Counted from the first letter of the stretch, positions 1-11,259 are shown. The stretch: 64,000 bases of DNA from Codonopsis lanceolata (GCA_013146195.2 CM028377.1:32617632-32681631), one strand, 5' to 3'. The notes: generated from the letters alone by a model not told the origin. Program-made: numbers and translations.

Positions 1-1679
1 CGATGCATCGTCTTTACGAGTTATGGGACTTGTGATTGCTATGTATCGCCGTACCGGAGAGAATTCACACACCCTCCACTGTTGGCCACAGTGGGGAAGT
101 TAGCCCATTGTTGTAACCAATAAAGCGCATGGATTATGCTAAATTGACCCGAGTATCCCTCGGTATGTTGATGTATCAATCACGTGCATCTGACAGCACA
201 AAATGTTTAACGGTTGTGATTGCAGGATCGACATAACGACAATGATTTGGTATCTTCTCTATCCTTTATGTGGCTTACTATGTGCACTTATGTGATAACA
301 AAGTGTTAGTTGAATATGAGATCTTATTGACCATATTTGTATTGGCTGAGGTTATATGAAAGACATGATGTGTATATATATAGATATACACACTTATACA
401 TGATGATTATATGAGAGATTTGATCTGTATATATAGAGATATACATACTTATATATGAGATTTATATGAAAGACTTGATGTGTATATATATAGATATGCA
501 CACTCATACATGATGATTATATGAGAGATTTGATATGTATATATAGAGATATACATACTTATATAGGTGTATATATATAAATATGCACCCTTACACGTGA
601 TGATTCTATGAATAGCTTGATTAGTATATATACTGATATACATACTTGCATATGATGTTTTATGGGAACTACCTTCTAATTCATTTAATTTGTGTTTGAA
701 CAAAGAATTTCACCCTGGTTCATTTGGACGGTTTAGTAAGTAAGAAGAAATGGTTATCTTGTGGAGTATCTAAACGATATGACGCCTCGTCATGGGTTTT
801 TCTGTCATTTGTAAAATGATACCATGATTATTCTTATGTTACATAATTATATGTTACATATCTCTTGTAGTAGCGTACTGGGTCATTATGACTCATCCCG
901 TACTTTGTTTTCTAGTTGCAGTAATTGGTGGTCGGGTTGAGGCCGAATAGATCATGACTGTAGCAGTGCGCAGCTGATCGATAGATCAAGATTAGATCGT
1001 GTGGTTCGTGTTTGTAGCAGCCGACTTTCCCAAGTAGCAGCTTGTGGAGTCCTATTCCTTTTTAGCATTGTCATTGATATCATGTACTTAGTTATTCTTG
1101 TGAGATCGACATTTTGTAAAGTTATTTAGACTTTACAGTCGGGTAGAATACTTGGGTATTTGTATTGGTTCTTTCTTGGGCCGATGTGTTGTGTCGTGAC
1201 TTGTTCGTGGTTTTCGTATTTATTTCAGTTGTCTCACGGGCACGCAGTAGCTTTGGGGCATTTCTTTATTCCATTTGTTATAGTTGTTGGTTGACCCCGG
1301 TATGCTTTAGCCGTTGGGTAATTGATATATTAGGTTGTTCCTTTGTTAAAACGCCAGCCTGGAGTGTCGAGGGTTTGTTCAGCGTTTGCAATGTCGTGGC
1401 ATGTGAGTTTTGTTTTTCCCATTTGTGAGATAATGTCTCTCTTGGTTTCTTTGGCTTTGGTTTCGAGCTTCATAGCTCGGGACTTCATTTCTTTATTGCT
1501 TCCGCTAATTCGATTTTTGAAATACCGTATTTTAGTGCGACTTTATGTTCATGTTTAGAGCGTGTTAGCTCGACTGTTCGACTTGCACTACTGTTTAACA
1601 AGTGCTTGTCCTCATCTTATGTTAGTTCCAGCGGCACGACCTTGGGATTTCGTGTTGGAATCCGGGTCGGGTCGTCACA
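1..1679 (+). mobile_element. Ty3/gypsy chromovirus (Tekay-like) LTR, left end outside window
   Basis: The stretch ends with GGGTCGTCACA at 1669-1679, the characteristic right terminus of Tekay/Del-type gypsy LTRs (which begin TGTRACGACCC and end GGGTCGTYACA). The base run after it (gaagcgacgctc) is not a tRNA primer site, so this is a 3' LTR or a solo LTR, not a 5' LTR. The LTR at 60870-63259 ends with a related sequence (GGGTCGTTACA) in the same orientation. No coding domain lies in it; the short ORFs at 1165-1756 are not recognisable. The left boundary is outside the window, so total length and target duplication cannot be judged. Confidence 0.7.
353..663. repeat. AT-rich minisatellite, about 55-bp units in alternating types
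   Basis: Five or so units of about 55 bp follow one another. Each starts with TATATGA(A/G)AGA, followed by TGTATATATA and GATATRCAYACTYATA. Units 1 and 3 resemble each other (tagatatacacac, gatgat) and units 2 and 4 resemble each other (gagatatacatac, agagattt), giving a 110-bp higher-order dimer. Unit 4 carries an extra internal half repeat. The array lies inside the Tekay-like LTR, so it is likely a variable U3 tandem repeat. Confidence 0.8.
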
Positions 1680-2066
1680 GAAGCGACGCTCAAGAAGGAA
1701 GTATGGAAGCAATTGCAGGGAAAAAAATAGAGGGTTTGAGTATAGAGAGAAAATAGAGTGTGAGAGGGTTTGTGAAAGTTTTCAAAATGGCGGTTCAAAG
1801 TCTATTTAAAGGAGAAAAGTCACTTTATTGAAAATTGCTTAGATGATTGACAGGTGTCTTTCATAAAGCATTTAACTTTAGATATTTTGAAAGTTAAGAG
1901 CGAAAAGTGAACTTAACCCTTTAGATTAAAAAAAAACTTTACCCTCTAAAAAACTTTTTAACTGAAGTACTAACCTGGACTTAACGCATTTGAGCTTAAA
2001 CACACAACAGAGTTAGTAACAATCAAAGTCTGTTGGTATGAAAAAAATTTAAACTTAAAAATATAT
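1680..2066. other. AT-rich spacer, no gene seen
   Basis: Sequence between the gypsy LTR end and the end of the minus-strand copia pol gene. It could hold the 3' untranslated part of the copia element, but no polypurine tract followed by an LTR copy can be found, so the 3' side of that element is probably truncated here. Confidence 0.5.
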
Positions 2067-3370
2067 TTAAGATGTAGGATCAATCATACCAAGATTTCTC
2101 CTTAAATAAGCAAACCTCGTAGCATCCAGTGGTTTGGTGAGTATGTCAGTCAATTGATGTTCAGTTCGAACATATTCCAAACTGATGTTACCTTTTTCCA
2201 CATGATTTTTGAGGAAGTGATAGCGAATACCAATGTGTTTTGTCTTTGAGTGCATCACTGGATTTTTTGAGACTGAGCCTTGCTTTTTGCATGACCATGA
2301 GATAAGTTTATTTCCAAGAAATTGACAGGTCTCACTAGTACTTCTTTTACTCACTTGCAGGCTGCATAGTCTGCATCTGAGTATCCAACTAGATCAAAGT
2401 TGTTCCTTCTTGAATACCTGATACCTAGATTTATAGTTGTTGAAACATATATGATGATACGTTTAGTAGCAAGCAAATGTGATTCCCTTGGATCTGCCTG
2501 AAATCTAGCATAAACACAAACATCAAACATTATATCAGGTCTACTGGCAGTAAGGTAAAGAAGTGAACCTATGATTCCTCGGTACTTGGTCACATTCTCT
2601 TGCTTTCTCTTCTCATCTTTGTCAAGATGGCAGTCGGTAGACATTGTTGTCTTGAATCCTTTAGCTGAATCAAGACCAAATTTCTTGATAAGTTCCTTTG
2701 CATATTTGGTTTGGCTAATGAAGATCCCGTCTGAAGTTTGTTGAATCTGAAGTCTTAGAAAGTAGGTGAGCTTTCCCATCATGCTCATCTCGAACTTTCT
2801 TTGGATCAACTTCTCGAATCTTTTGCACAGGCTTTGATTTGTAGATCCAAAGATGATGTCGTCCACATAAATCTGTACCAGCAGGGAATGACCTTTGTTC
2901 TTGAGGATGAACAGAGTTGTGTTTATTCTTCCTCTCATGAATCCTTGTTCAATTAAGAACTTGGATAGAGTTTCATACCAAGCTCTGGGAGCTTGTTTGA
3001 GGCCTTAGAGTGCTTTCTTGAGTCAATATACTTGATCCTCTTTATCTTTGGATGACAAAGCCTAGAGGCTGTTCAATGAATATAGTTTCTTGAAGATCAC
3101 CATTGCGAAAGGCACTCTCCATATCCATCTGATATACTTTGAAGTCCAAGAATGTCGCATAGGCTAGAAAGAGTCTGATTGCCTCTAATATAGTAACAAG
3201 AGAAAATGTTTTATCGAAGTCAATTCCTTCTTCCTGTCGGCAGCCTTGAGCAGCCAGTCTAGCTTTGTTCTTGGTGACATTCCCATCTTCATCTCTTTTA
3301 TTTATGAATACCCATTTAGTACATATGACTGGATGACCAGTAGGTCTTTAAAGTAAGCTCCACACTTTGC
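2067..3370 (-). pseudogene. copia reverse transcriptase plus RNase H
   Basis: From high to low coordinate the frames show the RT start (KWVFINKRDEDGNVTKNKAR near 3320), the catalytic region QMDMESAFRNGDLQE (near 3130), the YVDDIIFGSTN active site (near 2870), the connection GIIGSLLYLTASRPDIMFD (near 2550), then RNase H pieces (YSDADYA, GNKLISWSCKKQGSVS) and the usual end LTDILTKPLDATRF..LRRNLGMI. Reading frame changes near 3020-3060 and 2940, and the RNase H part joins two frames near 2350. This copy retains the RNase H segment between VSKNP and LTDIL that is deleted from the plus-strand element. It would copy element RNA into DNA; it is now non-functional. Confidence 0.92.
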
Positions 3371-4044
3371 ATCTTTCAAACTGGTTCAGCTCTTCTTGCA
3401 TAACTTCAATCTAATAGTGGTCTTCAATAGTTTTCATCAATATTCTTTGGCTAGATCTCATATACGAATGTGAATACAAACATAGTCTTATTTCGAATAC
3501 TTCTTCTCGTACTAGCTCATGTGTTGAGATCACCAATGATTTGAGAGATAGGGTGATCTCTTGTTTTAATAATAGCTGGGGGAGATCACTTCTGGTGAGT
3601 TCTTCCCTCAAGAATTCTGGAGAAGGAAGAGAAGATGATTCACCAAAATCAGGTTCAGAAGAGATGAAATCTTTGAGACTTTCATTTTTGGTGAACAAGA
3701 TAGATGAGTGATTTGCAAAGGTGTTTGAGGTAAAACAAAAGAGATGGGTTCTGATCAACAGAAGGGTTAGAGGAGGCACCAATAGAGTTGAAGTCTGTTG
3801 GTGCTGGGTTCGGAGGATTTTTTGCAGCTGCTGTTGGAGGATTCTGTGGTGGTGAAGAAGTAGAAGCTTGATTTGTACATGTCTCAACATCATCAGAACC
3901 ATCAGCAACATTTGGAGCCACTCGTGGCTCTAATAAATCATATAATTTTCAAAAAAGTTTTGTTAAATATGCGAAATGCTTTTGAATGATTTGAATAGCC
4001 CAGAAAAATCCTTCGTCTGATTTTGAATCAAATTTGCCTCTATA

Positions 4045-4860
4045 TTATTTTCTATTATAAAGAATAAAACATTTACAACCGAAGATTTTAAAAAATCCTA
4101 CATTTGGGGCTCTTCCTCTCCATATTTCATTTGGAGTTTTATTATTAAACTTGTTTACCAGGGATCGATTCTGGGTGAAGCAAGTAGAGTTAACAGCTTC
4201 TGCCCAGAAGTATTTTGGAAGTGTAGCTTCTGCTAGCATAGTTCTTTCTGCTTCAATAAGTGATCTGTTCTTTCGTTCAGCTACACCATTTTGTTGAGGA
4301 GTCCAGGCAGCAAAAAAGTTGTGGACAATCTCGTGGTCATCACAATAACTTTCAACACCGTTGTTTTTGAATTTAGTGTCGTTGTCTGATCTGATTTCAC
4401 TTATTTCTTCAAGCTTTTGAGTTTGAAGTCTTCTTAATAGGGCAGTGACCAGATCATATGTCTCATCTTTTGAAATCATTGTTTCAATCCAAGTGAATCG
4501 AGAGTAGTCATCAACTACTACGAGTGAGTACTTGTCTCCAGAGATACTGACAGTAGTGATTGGTCCAAAGAGATCCATGTGAAGAAGTTGAAGAGGCCTG
4601 GAAGTTGATATAACGGGCTTGCTCTTGAAGGAAGACATGGAAAGTTTTCCTAATTGACAAGCTTTACAGCTTCTGTTGTGGTCGGTAGATACCGTAGGTC
4701 CGTAGGTAGACCTTTGACACGCCTATCTTTGGAGAGCTTCGAGAGGTACTTGAAGTTGAAGTGGTTGAGACGATTGTGCCAAAGCCAACTGTTGTCACGA
4801 ATGTTGTTCACAGATAGGCAAAGGCTGGAGGATCTCCCTAGAAAGTTCAAGACCACGACA
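4045..4860 (-). pseudogene. copia integrase (GAG-pre-integrase and rve core)
   Basis: The segment near 4780 reads WLWHNRLNHFNF, the His pair of the integrase zinc finger, and CKACQLGK (near 4660) gives the Cys pair, in another frame. The core follows: LLHMDLFGP (first catalytic Asp, near 4575), IRSDNDTKF (second Asp, near 4380), and QQNGVAERKNRSLIEAER (catalytic Glu, near 4280). The complete DDE triad is readable in the 197-residue frame 4638-4045. A frameshift near 4650 separates the zinc finger from the core. This enzyme inserts the cDNA into the chromosome. Confidence 0.92.
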
Positions 4861-5215
4861 TAGATGTTTCCTTGTCTATTGCCGGTTAGTAGAGTTGAGT
4901 AGGATTCACTATCTTTGATGAGACATTGGTTGGAGGAGAATTGTCAGATAAGACCCTTGTCGCAGAATTGGGATATGCTTTGAAGATTGTGCTTTAAGCC
5001 ATTTACTAGAGAAACTTTGCTAATGGAGAGATTTCCTCTAGAGATTGAGCCATACCCAATTGTCTTCACTCTAGCATTGTCGCCAAATATCACCATTGCA
5101 TATTTAGCTTCAACTATATCTTAAAGTAGACTTCTATTCCCTGTCATATGCCTTGAACAGCCACTGTCGAGGTACCAAATGTCCTTGTCTTCTGAATCTA
5201 TAACCATGAAGCAGA
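4861..5215 (-). pseudogene. copia aspartic protease remnant
   Basis: Minus-strand translation around 5190-5140 gives DIWYLDSGCSRHMTGNRS, the active-site signature of copia retropepsins (D-S-G, followed by C-S-R-H-M). Downstream pieces FGDNARVKTIGYGSI, NLLxS-like NLQSISQFCDKG and KDSESYSTLLTGNRQGNIY match the protease and the start of the pre-integrase segment. At least two in-frame stops interrupt it, near 5120 and 4947. It would cleave the Gag-Pol polyprotein. Confidence 0.85.
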
Positions 5216-7499
5216 CCTAAAAAAATCAAAGAAACAATGTCCCCTTTATTTTCTTTCGGGTCCTGATGATTAACAACCTTTTGGAACTCATAACTACCTA
5301 ACCTTGAGAGAACTAGGTCTCTCAGATTTTGGTGTGAACCTTAGCAGGCATTCTGGGGCTAGATGAACTAAACAATTGCAAAAATGGCAAAGGTAAAAGT
5401 TCCATGGAGAACTGTGATATGCTTTTGTTGTAGAGTGCTTGTGACTTTATTTCTTTCCAATAGCACTCTTGGGTTCAACATGGTTGTTGACAGTAGGCTT
5501 GAGAGGCTTCTTGTGAGTGTTCCTGGGTCTATTAACAGCAGACCTAGCCTTGGCTTATCTGTTGTTAAGAGGCTTAGGAGCATCCACCAGAACTCCCTTA
5601 AGTTTAGTGTCAGCTAGCTTGGGAGCCTTGGCCTTTTCATAGACAAACTTGACAGGTACCAGTAGAGATTTCATTTGTTTAGCACCAGCAGACTTTGCCT
5701 TAGCAAAGCTACTGTTGGTAGACTTAGATTTCTCTATTGTTCCTTTTACAAGAGTCTCATTAGAAATAGAAACTTTGGCTTTCACTTTGTGAGCCTTGGG
5801 GTAAACGTATGGAACACTTGTATAGCCCAGTCCACATTTACCCTTGTTACCAAAGGTCTATTTGGAGAAAGAAAGATCAACAATAGTCTCGGAGGATTCG
5901 TCTTCCTCTGTGACGGAAGAGCTTGCTAGGTTGTGCTCATCGTTATAGCCTAAGCCTGATTTGTCTCCTTTTGACTTTTGGCTGGAAAGGATTCCTTCAA
6001 AGGTTTCCTTGGAGTTGTTCCAGAGTCAATGGTCTTTTCCAAGGCCTCTTTCTCCTGGTTTAGTCCTTTGGCGTGCTCAACTAAGCACTCAACTTTGTTA
6101 CACAGGAGTTTGTTTTCTCCTTTTAGCTTGATACTCTCCTATTGATAGCTATTGAGAGTTTGAATCTCAGCTGCCAGCACAGATTTCTCGACAGTAAGCT
6201 TTTCATAGTTCTTCGCAAGCTTTGTATAGGCTACCCTGAAGGTGTTGAACTCCTCATGCATATATTGATTATCCTTGAGCAGTTCTTTCGTACTGAAGTT
6301 TTCACAGTTGTTCTCAACCTCTTCTTAAGGATGAGTTAAGATTTCGACTTCATGTTCAGAGTCATAGGTGGGATTTGATTCTTGAGAAATTAAGCATATA
6401 TTGGCTTGCTCACAATTGTCTTCATCCTCTTCTGAATCAGTCTTAAACCATGTAGCGGCCTGCTTTTCTTCAATGCCCTCAACCAACATATTTCTTTGTT
6501 TTTGAAATTTCTTATAAGGAGGTTTTCGCTATGCTTCAAATTTTGGCTTTGGACACTTGGAAGCAAAATAACCAGGTTTTCAATAGTTATAACACACCAT
6601 CTCATTGTTAGATGAGGCTTCAGCAGTCTTTCTAAAAGGCTACTGGTGTGTGTCCTTCCTTCCAAATTTTGCAAATTTCTTAAAACGTTTTACAAACATA
6701 GCAAACTATTCGTCAAAAAGAAAATCATTTTCGCTGGAGGAAGTGGAGGGTTTGTCATCAATTGGAACGACTTCTTATACCATGGCTGGCAAGGACATAG
6801 ATTTGAACTGCTTGTCCTGCTCTAAAGCTTGACTAACTTCGAGCTCATAAACCTTCAAACTTGCATAAAGACTACGAAGTGTCATTTCGTTCAAGTTCTT
6901 GGATTATTTCATGGCAGTAGTCTTAACATGCCAATGACTACCTAGGGAGCCTAGAAATATAATGTTCATTTTCTTTTTGCCAAAAGTTTTACCTAGAGAG
7001 AATCAATGATTGATTACCTCACTGAAATGATCGTAGGCTTGTCTCAAGGTTTCCTTAGGATCTTTCTTGAAGAGTCGAATTGCTGGATGAAGGTGTACTT
7101 CATGTTGTCTCTTGTATCTTGGTCTCCTTCCAAGTATTCTACAAGAGCTTCCCAGATCTCTTTGGCAGATGTACACCGGATTACTTGTTGATAGCAACTA
7201 GTGTCTAGAGACCTCGTTATTATGTTTATTGCTTTACTGTCTAGCTCCACTATCTTCCTTTCGTCCTCTGTCCATTCAGCTTCCTCTTTAGAAACTTCTG
7301 GAGGATTACCACCAACGCTTGCGAGAAGATTTGCCTTCATTGGCACGTGACGTCCTGCTAGCATGCATTTCCATAACATGTTGTCAATAGAGTTCATATG
7401 TCGCATTATCTTATCATTCCAAACATCAAAATGGCCTTCATCTAATATTGGAATGTGATTCGCATTTGACGTAGGTAGCATATAATATGTTTGTGCCAT
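5216..7499 (-). pseudogene. copia gag with two CCHC zinc knuckles
   Basis: The likely start is ATG 7499-7497, giving MAQTYYMLPTSNANHIP and then a UBN2-type capsid region (HFDVWNDKIMRHMNSID, WTEDERKIVELDSKA, KEIWEALVEYLEGDQ). The open frame upstream of this ATG only reads through the primer site. The first zinc knuckle, minus strand 6594-6553, reads C-Y-N-Y-stop-K-P-G-Y-F-A-S-K-C: its second Cys is Tyr and its His is Tyr. A second knuckle at 5389-5348 is intact, CHFCNCLVHLAPEC. A Glu/Lys-rich, probably coiled-coil part lies near 6050-6350 and a Lys/Ala-rich basic part near 5555-5785. Several frameshifts. It would form the particle shell and bind element RNA. Confidence 0.85.
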
Positions 7500-7556
7500 T
7501 GGATCTTTATCTCTCAAGAGGTTAATCTTGGAAAAAACTTGTTTTCGAAGAATTAA

Positions 7557-7569
7557 GCTTTGATACCAA
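7557..7569 (-). other. Primer binding site (tRNA-Met type) of the minus-strand copia
   Basis: Minus strand reads TTGGTATCAAAGC, complementary to the 3' end of initiator tRNA-Met as used by most plant copia elements. It lies one base from the LTR end ...GGGATTAACA at 7571. Confidence 0.9.
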
Positions 7570-7570
7570 T

Positions 7571-8600
7571 TGTTAATCCCAAAGGACACAATACTAGGCT
7601 AGAGGGGGGGGGTTAAATAGCCTAGTAACACTTTAAAACTTTTCGTGAGAGTTCCTAAAACAAGTACTTAACACCTATAACGGAAGACTTGTAAGGAAGA
7701 CAGACTAAGTCTGCAAGTGAAGCACTACCGGTAGACTTGGTTGTTCACTGAAGTTTGATGCCCAAAGGAATAAGTTAAATAGCAGATAACAATATTAAGC
7801 AGTAAGTAAATGAACACAGTGAACACATGTATTTTGAGATGGTTCGTACTATAAAGAGTACTACGTCCACCACCAAAGCAGTCAACCTTAGATTTGAAAG
7901 TGTGCTATGTTTTCCACTAGTTCTATTACAGGAATTTCGAATAGATCGTGTTCAAAATATTTGACTTGTGTTTGGGGGTGGGGAAGTGAATATATGGGAG
8001 AACAGAATATTCAAGGTGCTGAAGAATAGTAAATGAATACAACACAAAGAAGTAAATGAGTAACAGTTAATGTGTATATCTTCTTCTTGTTGTTGAGGAC
8101 TTCGTTGATCAGTTTATGATCTCTTGAATGCACTGAGTAAGATGACTTGATGTTGTTGAATAAATTCAGAGCATTTGTTTCTTCAGTCTTCAATGGCAGT
8201 ATTTATATCTGAGCATTCTTGAGACCGTTGGAGAAGACGAAGTGAGTAACAACTCTATTTGGTTGAATACATTAAATGCAAGGAGCTGTTTAGTTGACTT
8301 CATCTTCAATCGGAACTGATCAAGGTATGGAGAAAAGTATGTACTGGAATTAGCATGTGGGAGACAAACAGAGTTGATAGTTGGTATAGTCTGTTTGTGC
8401 CAGACAGTATACATGCTTATCATCTATTCATCTTCAGGAGGCGAAAGTCTTCATTCTTCGGAAAAGCTGGTAAGGCGTGTTCCTTGAATTCAAGAGTCAA
8501 TCAATTGATGGATTATTTCAAATTGATATTGTAAATATATGAATTAATAATCCTCTAGATATTCGTTGACCTGGACATCCTGCATTACATCATTTTGTTG
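7571..8600 (-). mobile_element. 5' LTR of the minus-strand copia element
   Basis: The LTR ends (minus strand) with GGGATTAACA at 7571, next to the primer site. Near this end lies the run CTATTTAACCCCCCCC-TCTAGCCTAG, shared in form with the solo LTR end at 19770-19800 and with the LTR at 38400-38425. A further shared block (minus strand) is GGTGGTGGACGTAGTAC near 7865-7880. A TATA box TATAAATA lies at 8207-8200. The outer end is uncertain, between about 8530 and 8830, because no second LTR copy exists to compare. Confidence 0.75.
8200..8207 (-). promoter_or_regulatory. LTR TATA box
   Basis: TATAAATA on the minus strand, about 630 bp before the end of the LTR. The plus-strand copia LTR has a TATATAAA box at a comparable place (37708-37715). 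Confidence 0.55.
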
Positions 8601-9238
8601 TTTGAAGGTAGACAAGGTCTGCTGGTGAAGGCTGCTGGAGAAGCCTTTGTCGTAGTCTTCTGGTGAGGACTTTCCGAAACCTATGAAGTCTAAAAACTAT
8701 TCTAAAGGCAAAGTTCTATACATAGTTGCCACGCTAACTGATACGTATCTCATTTAGCCACTAAGCATAGAACCTATAGTAATGAATGAGCAAATGCAAA
8801 TTAAGATACATTGAGAAACAACAATTCTACTACTGTTGTTTAGTTGTCTACATGATTGCTGGTTATGGATTTTGGCATGTTTTCTTGTACATGATTGCTA
8901 ATTCCTAGGGTCTACTCATAACTCGTCTGCTGTTGGTGTACTTTCTTATTATAATAGTACCTACCCATTTTAAGTTTTTTGTTTCTCTGGAGAGCATAAC
9001 TAGTGAATTCGTGCATAAATTTCTACCCAGACATTGAATTGCAACTTATGTAGGAAATATCAGGGACTAGCAACCAGTTCTGGAATATTCTTATAGTTGT
9101 TTCAAGTTGTCTGTTATCATTTTGTTTTCCTCTTTTGATAAGTTAGTCACTTCTGTGTGTTTTATTTTATTTGTGTGTTTTATTTTATTGTTCATATATG
9201 CAATTATTGTTTTTTGACTATATGTTTGTACGTGTCAG
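8601..9238. other. AT-rich spacer, possibly intronic
   Basis: No domain can be read. The right end, a T-rich run followed by ACGTGTCAG at 9231-9239, looks like an intron 3' splice site leading into the ORF that follows. That is only suggestive. Confidence 0.3.
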
Positions 9239-9487
9239 GTGGACACTCCATCTTACCACAAGTTGATGAAGACGTTTTACGATCTCACCGCGCTATACCA
9301 GTGGGCGAAGGACGAGCTCTCGTGTCGAGGGAACGATGCCTTCAATCGCGCCAGGTGCCGAGATGATGACGACGGGGCCAGTGGATCGGGTCGAAAAGGC
9401 CCGAAGGTGATGGGGGATGGTACCAGCAATCCTGGCCCGTCGGCCAGGAAATCGAGGATGCAGAGGAGTGCATCGACTCGACAATAG
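9239..9487 (+). CDS. Possible terminal exon of an unrecognised gene
   Basis: A T-rich stretch ending TGTCAG precedes an open frame beginning GTGGACACTCC and ending with TAG at 9485-9487. The protein has a helical N-terminal part (KLMKTFYDLTALYQWAKDEL), an Asp-rich turn (RDDDDGASGSG) and a basic Ser-rich tail (ARKSRMQRSASTRQ). GC content is clearly higher than in its surroundings (about 57% against about 33%), which favours coding origin. I do not recognise the family. It lies between a copia LTR and an Ogre-type LTR scrap, so it may be a gene end carried by an element. The frames starting at 9157 and on the minus strand at 9293-9484 look like shadows. Confidence 0.3.
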   Translation: MDTPSYHKLMKTFYDLTALYQWAKDELSCRGNDAFNRARCRDDDDGASGSGRKGPKVMGDGTSNPGPSARKSRMQRSASTRQ

Positions 9488-9599
9488 AAAAATGTATATT
9501 AATTATTGCGATTGTTTTAAATATTTACATTTATGCAAACCTGTATGTATTTATACAAAGAATTGAATTTTAATTTATGCGATGCATCCTAATTAATAG

Positions 9600-9960
9600 T
9601 GTTTGTTAGACCTAAAAATTAATTTGTTGTGCACATTGCACTTTGGTGGGGTGATAGTTTGGATAACTGTTTTTGGGTTAAAGGTAAAGTAGGGAGGTTG
9701 TATCGCAGAGGGATGCTAAGGAACGACCCCTCCCTTTCCTTCCTTCGCAATTGCAAAAAGACAGTTAAGGCAGTAGGTTGCAAGTATAGGGTTTGACAAG
9801 CCATTTCGACAGTTGTGAATGCGCCTGCAGGAGGAAGACTTTCGAAACCACTATTGGGGAAACTGGTGTGTGTAACAAAGGAGAGGGGGCGCGGCACATG
9901 CAGATCTGGGCGCCGTGCCCTGACTTGATTCTTTAGCCTGCTTTTTCTTCCCTTTTTTGT
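9600..9960 (-). mobile_element. Fragment of the Tat/Ogre-type LTR
   Basis: The block at 9888-9935 (GGGGGCGCGGCACATGC, then TGGGCGCCGTGCCCTGACTTG) matches the same block in the two Ogre LTRs at 11905-11950 and 22430-22475 in the same orientation. The flanking parts are too diverged to set boundaries. The minus-strand ORF at 9619-9897 inside it is not convincing. Confidence 0.5.
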
Positions 9961-10289
9961 AATGTCGGGTTGTTGTATGCTATTCTTTCCTTGTCTTTTC
10001 TATTGTGTTTTGCCTTCAAAAGGCAACTCTGCTACGTACATTTCTTTACACCAATAACTGTAATCTTTTTTGTCTTTCACAAACTTTGTATTTGCTTCCT
10101 TTCTGAAAGCCTAAAGCTTTTATCTGTTGCCTTTCTTTCTGCCGGAAGAACATGTCTTTGTCTCTCTATCTGTTGGCTTTTCATTTCAAAGCCCATATAC
10201 ACTATCTTTGTTATCTGTAAAGCAAAAATAATTTGCTTATGGGTTTTTCTATTTTCTGTACACATAAATGGTTGTTCCATTTATCACTA

Positions 10290-11240
10290 TTGCCAATATA
10301 GAGACGTATGAAGCTACTTTGAACCAATGGATGAGTGAAGTCCATGGAGGGGAACGACATCGTTTCCATCGTACTTATGGCTTTCGGTGTGTTTGGTTCT
10401 AGGCTGGCTTGCACATTAATTGGGACATGATTCGGGTTGCCTCCCGTTTCTGGTAGACGTAGTCCCATTTATTTAATTTCTCGTTGCACAAGATGTGTCC
10501 CACTTATGAGGAGTTTTGTGCGATGACTGGCACACCTGTGGGTGAATGGATTGTGGTTACCAATGTGAATCATAATTTAATTATGGTTGCTAGAGAGATG
10601 TTTGGATTTGACCTGGAGACTACCCAAAGGCTTCTACACGGTGATCTGTTCGACTTGACATATCTGCCAACTCTCTTTTTGCTGTATCGGGACGATGTCA
10701 AATATCTGGAGTGGCGGAGGGCAACTATGTTTTTATGTATCCTAGGAAAGTTCTTCCTAATTAGTTATCTTCGGACCATTGATGCAAGGGCTATCAATAT
10801 TGTGTTGCAGGTTCGAGATAGATGGGTGAATGTTATCCCCTTATTTTGGCTGCTACCCTGTAGGGCTTGGATGCTTACTCTTCAGGTGATGACCATTTCC
10901 ATTTGGGAGTCCAATTTTGGTCTGCATGTGGCTGGAAGAGCATTTCAGAGTCATTCTCTCTCATGTCCAAGGGAGGGATGAGAGTTATGATCCTACAGTA
11001 TATGGGTCCCGTGATTTCTATCGGACGAACCGTGAAAATGAAGTGCACTGGGTGGAGCACTTCCTATATGTGAACTCTGTTGATATAATGTGGATAGTCA
11101 GGCATTGGTTGATCCGCCACTTTCATCAGTATACTATAGAGTATGCCCAGGTCGTGCTAGTGAATCTGCGTAGGGTAACTTTCTATTTACACTATAGAAT
11201 TCTTCTCCAGTTTGGGCGGGATTAGGTTGTTCCATAACAA
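10290..11240 (+). pseudogene. DUF7745-type protein gene, broken
   Basis: Continuous similarity to the plant DUF7745 fold can be followed through three frames. The order is WDMIRVASRFW (10425-10455, then a stop), MCPTYEEFCAMTGTPVGEW (10494-10550), a long open part to 10850 (LFLLYRDDVKYLEWRRATMFL, INIVLQVRDRWVNVIPLF), a frameshift near 10850-10920, CMWLEEHFRVILSHVQGR (10920-10975), and VVLVNLRRVTFYLHYRILLQFGRD (11150-11225). It ends in a TAG where the motif LRQFGRxQ usually continues. Stops also occur at 10393, 10456 and 10462. DUF7745 proteins are encoded both by plant genomes and by an extra ORF in Ogre-like retrotransposons; here it sits beside Ogre LTR sequence but on the opposite strand. 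Function is unknown. Confidence 0.6.
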
Positions 11241-11259
11241 AATCGGCTTCTGATGCCAC

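Larger units (their letters stand above)
2067..8600 (-). mobile_element. Degenerate Ty1/copia retrotransposon, Sirevirus (Maximus/SIRE)-like, 3' truncated
   Basis: Reading on the minus strand the order is 5' LTR (about 8600-7571), primer site, gag with two zinc knuckles, protease, integrase, reverse transcriptase and RNase H, which is the Ty1/copia order. The pol motifs (DSGCSRHMTG, GVAERKNR, YVDDIIFGS) and the C-tract near the LTR end match the plus-strand element at 37376-48394, so the two are related but diverged. There is no env-position ORF and no 3' LTR. Many stops and frameshifts show it is dead. The variable linker between integrase and RT lies at 3371-4044. Confidence 0.88.

Noticed and set aside
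449..703. 84-residue minus-strand Tyr/Ile-rich ORF
   Set aside because: Product of the AT-rich minisatellite.
9970..10311. 113-residue Cys/Phe-rich plus-strand ORF
   Set aside because: No recognisable pattern; it overlaps the start of the DUF7745 similarity in a different frame.
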